Positions 4,387 to 6,186 of a stretch of DNA of 6,186 nucleotides are shown here, in pieces; within the stretch, counting starts at the first letter, position 1, and the number at the start of each line of letters is the position of its first letter. The position numbers were made by a program, and so were the translations under genes. The notes under the pieces are model-generated. The model was not told the DNA's origin, made no database searches, and was given only the letters and a program-made list of their open reading frames with translations. The DNA comes from JAKVJE01 sp047722305 (lineage in GTDB: Bacteria > Actinomycetota > Actinomycetes > Actinomycetales > Microbacteriaceae). The stretch spans positions 1 to 6,186 of the forward strand of contig JBDNYM010000069.1 in the NCBI GenBank assembly GCA_047722305.1. Reading direction: 5' to 3'.

Positions 4387-4417
4387 AAAAACACCCAATT
4401 ACTAGACTAGGTGCTTT
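4387..4417 (-). terminator. Rho-independent terminator downstream of the ClC gene
   Basis: On the minus strand AAAGCACCTAG pairs with TTGGGTGTTT (several G-U wobbles) around an 8-base loop, followed by a T-rich tail (TTTTTGTTT). It is the first terminator-like hairpin after the ClC stop at 4623 and is probably where that transcript ends. Confidence 0.6.
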
Positions 4418-4446
4418 GTATAATTTTGAAAGTTTTTTAGTTTTTA

Positions 4447-4479
4447 TATGAGCATTGGTAGTTGGATCCAATGCTCATA
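4447..4479. repeat. Perfect 12-bp inverted repeat
   Basis: TATGAGCATTGG (4447-4458) and CCAATGCTCATA (4468-4479) are perfect inverted copies around 9 bases. There is no T run on the minus strand, where A residues follow, so it is not a standard terminator for the ClC gene. A partial third GGCTCAT follows at 4480. It could be a protein-binding dyad, an mRNA 3'-end stabiliser, or the end of a lost element. Confidence 0.6.
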
Positions 4480-4485
4480 GGCTCA

Positions 4486-4602
4486 TTATATACAACTCTT
4501 ATTTATTTGCTTTGTAGCTTTATAGATATCAAGGATCTGTCCTGTATTATCCCTAACCTCTCCAGTATACTGATCGATATAGGTAGAGAAATAAAAATGA
4601 TA
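4486..4602 (-). pseudogene. 38-codon gene remnant after the ClC gene
   Basis: A minus-strand frame between stops reads FSTYIDQYTGEVRDNTGQIL, continues DIYKATKQINKS, and stops at 4486-4488. There is no start codon and no ribosome site. The YIDQYTGEV segment looks like the end of a secreted or PepSY-like domain (compare the common VDxxTGxV pattern), but this is a resemblance only. It is most likely the 3' end of a gene whose body was deleted, left between the ClC gene and its terminator. Confidence 0.4.
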
Positions 4603-4622
4603 TTAATATATATGCAAATTAA

Positions 4623-6186
4623 TTAATTCAATATTTTCTTCATATCGGATAAATAGGTTTGATTAATTAAACATATCAGATGATCATTAGAAACTACCTT
4701 AGTGTCTCCGTTTACTGACAATCTCTTTGAGTTTCTTAAAATATAAATAACTAAACATCCTTTTGGCCATTTAATCTCTGAGATATTTTTACCGACTATA
4801 GAAGAATCTACTGTAACAGGAAAGTCATAAATTTGTCTATCTTGTTTAGAAAAATTATTATAACTATTATTTTTTAAAAGATTCATCATCATACTTTCAT
4901 AGATTGCCTGCCCTCCCATTGAATCTACAACGAGATAGGCAACCAGAGTTGTCAATCCTAAAGGCATAATGTGCTCTAAATTACCAACCATTTCAGTAAC
5001 AAGGATAATAGAAGTTAAAGGAGCCATAGAAATACTACCAAAATACGATGCCATTCCGATTACGATAAATACACTAGCCTCTTGATAGGCAACAATACCA
5101 AAGGCAAACAAAACCTTATAAAATAAATATCCAATAATTGCTCCCAAAGTTAAAATTGGTAAAAATATACCACCAGGAAGTCCAGAGCCATAGGAAATCA
5201 TTGAATATACATATCGAAATAAAAATAATGTTATTAGTAGTAGAAAAGAAATCTTCATTTTATCAAGGCTGAGTATTAATTGATTACCTCCGCCAATTAA
5301 CTGAGGAACAAAATAAACGCTTGGTATGATCATTATTAATGGAATAAAAATATCTAGATAATCTGAAAAAGGAATTTTTTTAAATATCGCTGGGAGAGCC
5401 AAGGTATTTCGTTGATAAATTATTGCTAATATGCCAATTAAAATTCCCATGGTTATTAACCAAGGATATTGCTTCAAAGAGAGAGGCTCAACATTTGTAA
5501 AATGGAGAATAGGTTTCAAACCGAAAAATTCCATCGAAACAAAATCAGCTGTTAAGGAGGCAATGAAGGCCGATATCCAAACGAAATTAGAAAAATTATG
5601 ATGCATTTCTTCGACAACAAAAAGTATCGCTGCAATTGGGGCATTAAAAGCTGCCGACAAACCTGCAGCTGCACCAGCTGAAATCAAAATTTTTGTCTCT
5701 GACTTTGACATTTTTTTAATTTCAGATATTCCTTGTCCAATTGCGGCTCCTAATTGAATTGAAGGCCCTTCCCTTCCTAACATCAAGCCCGTTGAAATTG
5801 ATAATATTCCACCTAAAAATTTCTTAATTAAAACAGATAACCATTTAATATTAATTGCATCAATTAACTGTGCTTCAACTTGAGGAATACCTGATCCTTT
5901 AATATTAGGTTCTTTTTTAACTAATCGAACTAAGAAATAACCAATTAAAAAATATATAGGAATAATAAAAAACCAAATAAATAAAAATTGGTGTGCTTGG
6001 AAAAAAACATATTCATTTAAAGAAAAACCAAGGGTGATTAATATTCTAAATAAAGAAACAATTAAACCAACGAGAACACCTATTAAAATACCCAAGAAAA
6101 TAAGAATTTTTTTTGATCCAGAAAAAGGATATATTTCTTTTTGAAAACTATTAATGTTTCTACTCCTTCTTTTATCTGATAAAGAT
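4623..6186 (-). CDS. ClC-family Cl-/H+ antiporter with C-terminal RCK_C domain (5' end outside window)
   Basis: This membrane antiporter exchanges chloride (and similar anions) for protons and usually serves acid resistance or ion balance. Counting from a TTG at 6093-6095, the signatures are: GSGIP (67-71), GREGP (107-111, gating Glu109), VEEM (161-164, Glu163 matching the internal proton Glu), GGIFLP (308-313), and the chloride-coordinating Tyr399 in AIYE. Having both glutamates and the Ser/Tyr ligands marks it as an antiporter rather than a channel, and GREGP/GSGIP fit chloride rather than the fluoride (CLC-F) subtype. A cytosolic tail at about 423-490 (VTVDSSIVGKNISEI onward) matches an RCK_C/TrkA-C domain, a regulatory ligand-binding module. 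The frame stays open above 6095 for 30 more codons (KRRSRNINSFQKEI, a typical cytosolic N-tail) with no ATG. The TTG lies inside the first membrane helix, so the real start is outside the window. Confidence 0.93.
   Translation of the reverse strand, partial: SLSDKRRSRNINSFQKEIYPFSGSKKILIFLGILIGVLVGLIVSLFRILITLGFSLNEYVFFQAHQFLFIWFFIIPIYFLIGYFLVRLVKKEPNIKGSGIPQVEAQLIDAINIKWLSVLIKKFLGGILSISTGLMLGREGPSIQLGAAIGQGISEIKKMSKSETKILISAGAAAGLSAAFNAPIAAILFVVEEMHHNFSNFVWISAFIASLTADFVSMEFFGLKPILHFTNVEPLSLKQYPWLITMGILIGILAIIYQRNTLALPAIFKKIPFSDYLDIFIPLIMIIPSVYFVPQLIGGGNQLILSLDKMKISFLLLITLFLFRYVYSMISYGSGLPGGIFLPILTLGAIIGYLFYKVLFAFGIVAYQEASVFIVIGMASYFGSISMAPLTSIILVTEMVGNLEHIMPLGLTTLVAYLVVDSMGGQAIYESMMMNLLKNNSYNNFSKQDRQIYDFPVTVDSSIVGKNISEIKWPKGCLVIYILRNSKRLSVNGDTKVVSNDHLICLINQTYLSDMKKILN

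Noticed and set aside
4387..4622. Fluoride riboswitch near the ClC gene
   Set aside because: None of the fluoride riboswitch consensus is visible here. The upstream leader of the gene lies outside the window, and its GREGP/GSGIP motifs fit a chloride type.
6093..6095. TTG as the start of the ClC gene
   Set aside because: It lies within the first membrane helix, no good ribosome site precedes it, and the frame stays open with a normal cytosolic tail to the window edge.

Overview
The window is AT-rich and looks like a low-GC Gram-positive chromosome, probably Lactobacillales (lactic acid bacteria). The evidence is strong GGAG-type ribosome binding sites, TTG start codons, many Rho-independent terminators, a Firmicutes-type tRNA-Ser scaffold, and a ClC antiporter with a C-terminal RCK_C domain. 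I cannot fix the genus. An Oenococcus/Leuconostoc/Lactobacillus-like host is my guess from general gene style, not from a search. All convincing genes lie on the minus strand, so transcription runs from high to low coordinates.

Layout from 6186 down. A ClC-type Cl-/H+ antiporter (4623 to the window edge) has no start codon inside the window. Below it are a 38-codon remnant of an unidentified gene, a perfect 12-bp inverted repeat, and a gene-poor stretch (4127-4417) with three minus-strand terminators and two promoter-like hairpin units. An aberrant 103-nt tRNA-Ser-like gene follows (3980-4082), 49 bases before a TTG-initiated transporter of the ion transporter (IT) superfamily (2836-3930). 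Then come a second hairpin unit with its terminator, and a cluster of small exported or membrane proteins (1447-2520): a secreted Gly-rich 157-aa protein, a 55-aa two-helix membrane protein, a 46-codon gene fragment, and a 74-aa membrane protein before a strong terminator. Positions 1-1404 hold no intact gene. They contain a frameshifted membrane-protein pseudogene (650-946), scattered coding-like scraps, several hairpins or terminators, and a short stretch between two inverted, related terminators that may be an old phage/integrase junction.

The most interesting signal is a repeat family with three copies in one orientation (about 1-50, 2767-2816, 4335-4384). Each has a minus-strand TATAAT/TATAAC box 8-9 bases before a conserved hairpin. 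Two copies share further downstream blocks, including an ACTCCG motif, and end at unrelated terminators. This resembles a small multicopy sRNA family of about 130-150 nt. Some wobble pairs in the hairpin favour the opposite strand, so the direction is not settled.

The two transporters are ordinary housekeeping or stress functions. The 1447-2520 cluster could be a bacteriocin/immunity-like or cell-surface cassette, but that rests only on its architecture.
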